Of a stretch of 5,150 nt of DNA, positions 3,988 through 5,150 are shown in pieces. The DNA comes from an uncultured candidate division Zixibacteria bacterium (GTDB taxonomy: Bacteria > Zixibacteria > MSB-5A5 > GN15 > FEB-12): assembly GCA_913009765.1 (NCBI GenBank), contig CAJVYT010000323.1, forward strand, positions 1 through 5,150, written 5' to 3'. The notes under the pieces were generated by a model. That model saw only the letters and a program-made list of their open reading frames with translations, did not search any database and was not told where the DNA came from. Position 1 is the stretch's first letter. Every line of letters starts with the position of its first letter. The position numbers and the translations under genes were made by a program.

Positions 3988-4584
3988 ATGATGAAAATAC
4001 TGAAAGTAGGCGATACAAAAAAAGCCGCTTGCAATAAATGCAAGTCATTTCAGAGTGTGACTTTTAAATTAAGAGACACACCATTTAGCGATGGTACTGG
4101 AACTGTTAAAAACGTTCTGGTGGGTGTCTGTAACAAATGTGATTCGGTAGCTGTTTTGCCGAACCAGTCCATCCCCGCGGTAAAAAAGCAACTGGAGGCA
4201 CAACGGAAATCACTGGAAAGTCGTGTCCCTGCGCATATGATAGATATTCTGAATTTAGTCAGCGATGAGTTAGGTGGCGGGACTGAATTCGTCCCCAACA
4301 TTATGAAATTTTACATTCACTCATTATCAAATAATGATATTTCACCACGTAATATTTCACACTACTTAAAAACTGACCTGGCCAAAGGGGTGGCACAAAA
4401 AAGATTATCTATTAAAGGTCGTCACCTGGGTGAAGAGATACTTCTTCTTAAGAAAATAACAGAAATTGACAACACGACTGATCTTATAAAAAGTGTCGTA
4501 CTAAAAATTAATGATGATGTCCTGGTACACAAAAGGCAGAAAACTATTAATCAGTTAAAAAATATTATGGCCGCAACAACCTAG
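3988..4584 (+). CDS. Putative antitoxin: zinc ribbon plus ribbon-helix-helix-like C-terminus
   Basis: A 198-residue protein (197 if the second ATG at 3991 is used, which is better spaced from AGAGG at 3980-3984). Residues 15-51 have C15-x-x-C18 and C48-x-x-C51 separated by a strand-rich stretch containing LRDTPF, the layout of YgiT/MqsA-type zinc fingers. Residues about 64-130 are helical and unassigned. Residues 138-180 read RLSIKG, then HLGEEILLLKKITEI, then DNTTDLIKSVVLK, a strand-helix-turn-helix pattern like ribbon-helix-helix DNA-binding domains, whereas MqsA carries an XRE-type helix-turn-helix. I infer that it neutralises the upstream toxin and represses the operator at 3644-3665. The gap after the toxin stop is only 6-9 bp, implying coupled translation. 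It is longer than MqsA (131 residues). Confidence 0.6.
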   Translation: MMKILKVGDTKKAACNKCKSFQSVTFKLRDTPFSDGTGTVKNVLVGVCNKCDSVAVLPNQSIPAVKKQLEAQRKSLESRVPAHMIDILNLVSDELGGGTEFVPNIMKFYIHSLSNNDISPRNISHYLKTDLAKGVAQKRLSIKGRHLGEEILLLKKITEIDNTTDLIKSVVLKINDDVLVHKRQKTINQLKNIMAATT

Positions 4585-4628
4585 TATTTTAAGAACCATT
4601 TCTAGTTGGTCATTCGACCGCAAAGGAT

Positions 4629-4645
4629 GGTGGGCAGTGCCCACC
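4629..4645. repeat. GGTGGGCA-G-TGCCCACC palindrome
   Basis: Perfect 8-base arms around one base, followed by CTACA. GTGGGCA...TGCCCACCCTACA sequences of this type are common intergenic repeats. It resembles, in reverse orientation, the TGTAGCGTGCGC palindromes elsewhere in the window. There is no T tract, so it is not an obvious terminator for the antitoxin gene. Confidence 0.55.
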
Positions 4646-4760
4646 CTACATGAACCCCAAGAGTACTGTCACATCGTTTGGACCCGTGGAATAACGGAGT
4701 TGTGGGACAGCAGTGGTCGTGCCCTTTTTATTTCTTAATCTAGCCCCTCTTTTATTTTTT

Positions 4761-4838
4761 CATGTAGCGTGCGCTGTGTGCACGATTAATTGTATGTTTT
4801 GTATATTTGTAATTATTGTTCTCTGACTTGGGTTTTAT
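4761..4838. repeat. Second copy of the TGTAGC...CTCTGAC intergenic repeat
   Basis: It aligns along its whole length with 3498-3577: ATGTAGC, the GTGCGC...GCACG hairpin, CACGATTAATT, TATGT, GTATATT, GTAA, TATTGTT, TCTGA and GTTTT are shared. The hairpin CGTGCGC-TGT-GTGCACG forms with one G-T wobble. The REP-like first half of the 3404 copy is missing here. Confidence 0.7.
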
Positions 4839-4931
4839 AATTCGCTGGGAGCGAATTTGAACAGCGGAGACCTGGCGACGCTGGCCCCAAAGAGAGGCGG
4901 CTAGGGAAGGCCGCCATAAAGCGGCGGCCTT
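4839..4931. other. Cluster of three strong hairpins, possible structured RNA or repeat
   Basis: There are three successive stems. AATTCGCT-GGG-AGCGAATT (4839-4857) is perfect with 8 bp. CAGCG...CGCTG (4862-4883) has 5 bp. AAGGCCGCC-ATAAAGC-GGCGGCCTT (4907-4931) is perfect with 9 bp. The block is far more GC-rich than its surroundings and runs straight into the second tRNA-Ser-like fragment. No frame across it looks like a real protein. It could be a mobile repeat unit or a non-coding RNA. Confidence 0.5.
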
Positions 4932-4970
4932 GAAAACCATTGAATGGAAACTTTTTAGCGTTCGAATCCC
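4929..4970 (+). tRNA. Degenerate tRNA-Ser 3'-half fragment (second scar)
   Basis: CTTGAAAACCATTGAA (4929-4944) and GTTCGAATCCC (4960-4970) match CTTGGAAACCGTTGAA and GTTCGAATCCC of the fragment at 2484-2539 with nearly the same spacing (15 versus 16 bases). CTTGAAA is the normal loop of a UGA-anticodon tRNA-Ser. The variable arm is reduced to CCAT-TGA-ATGG, the T stem is damaged and the acceptor strand is lost. Similarity again begins at the anticodon loop, consistent with an old attachment site. Confidence 0.5.
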
Positions 4971-4978
4971 GATAAAAA

Positions 4979-5150
4979 CTATTCGATAGTATTGGATACG
5001 CTTTTCTCATATTCTTCTACGGCAGCAGAATATTTTTGACTATTCTCATATTTCTTAAAAAGAAATTTGACTTGGTGGTATCCTACTGCATACCAAAAAT
5101 ATGAAAGTAAATAAAGAGAAGTAGCTATTTTACTATTTTGAAAATAAAGC
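4979..5150 (-). CDS. C-terminal end of an unidentified protein (runs off the window)
   Basis: A frame with no start in the window is open from the right edge to TAG at 4981-4979, 56 codons. It reads a hydrophobic and aromatic stretch (IATSLYLLSYFWYAVGYH), then a polar helix-like tail (KKYENSQKYSAAVEEYEKSV). Residue use looks protein-like and the frame is uninterrupted in AT-rich DNA, which argues for a real gene, perhaps with a membrane-associated or repeat-helix C-terminus. I cannot assign a family. Its stop is 9 bp from the tRNA-Ser-like scar. Confidence 0.42.
   Translation of the reverse strand, partial: LYFQNSKIATSLYLLSYFWYAVGYHQVKFLFKKYENSQKYSAAVEEYEKSVSNTIE

Noticed and set aside
4704..4735. 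Terminator for the antitoxin operon (GGGAC...GTGCCC then TTTTTATTTCTT)
   Set aside because: The stem is interrupted and lies 120 bp after the stop codon; possible, but too weak to list as a feature.
4752..5010. Two - strand frames of 62 and 65 codons
   Set aside because: They read through the hairpin cluster, the palindromic repeat and the tRNA-like scar in two different frames, with no domain and no supported start.

Overview
This is an AT-rich stretch of accessory DNA, most likely from a proteobacterium. The evidence is the Nu1-like terminase, the DUF3102/Dam-type phage fragment, a CsrA relative, an outer-membrane-type lipoprotein signal, an MqsR-like toxin and many short palindromic intergenic repeats. 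I cannot place it to genus. The first 16 bases are the 3' end of the Illumina TruSeq adapter, so the window probably starts at a draft-contig edge and genomic sequence starts near base 17.

Left part (17-2323), mobile-element remains. A + strand C-terminal piece of a phage terminase small subunit meets, tail to tail with an 8-bp overlap, a - strand fragment of a phage DUF3102/adenine-methyltransferase protein. Beyond a 21-bp near-identical direct repeat lies the largest intact gene, a 365-aa FRG-domain protein on the - strand. Just upstream of it is the C-terminal half of a csrA-like gene, cut off by the end of an IS3-family transposase. Next, also on the - strand, is a 123-aa four-cysteine (CxC...CxxC) protein with a TATAAT box and two TTTGCAAA palindromes 11 bp apart before its start.

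Middle (2444-3684), repeats and scars. A tRNA-Ser 3' half (anticodon loop, variable arm, T arm, acceptor strand, CCA) looks like a displaced attachment site. It is followed by a hairpin terminator, two imperfect copies of a ~105-nt structured repeat, and a 24-bp perfect hairpin between the copies. A small - strand lipoprotein gene has its 3' end overwritten by a 167-bp MITE-like insertion with 19-bp terminal inverted repeats and an 11-bp target duplication. A related composite palindromic repeat fills 3404-3577.

Right part (3639-4584), the best-defined functional unit. A sigma-70-type promoter carries a 22-bp near-palindrome across its -10 spacer. It drives a two-gene operon: a 98-aa MqsR-like putative toxin, then a 198-aa protein with an N-terminal zinc ribbon and a C-terminal stretch that reads like ribbon-helix-helix. 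This is toxin-first order, as in mqsRA. I infer that the second protein neutralises the toxin and represses the operon.

Right edge (4585-5150). This holds more palindromic repeats, three strong hairpins, a second degenerate tRNA-Ser 3'-half scar starting at the same point (the anticodon loop), and the C-terminal end of an unidentified - strand gene that runs off the window.
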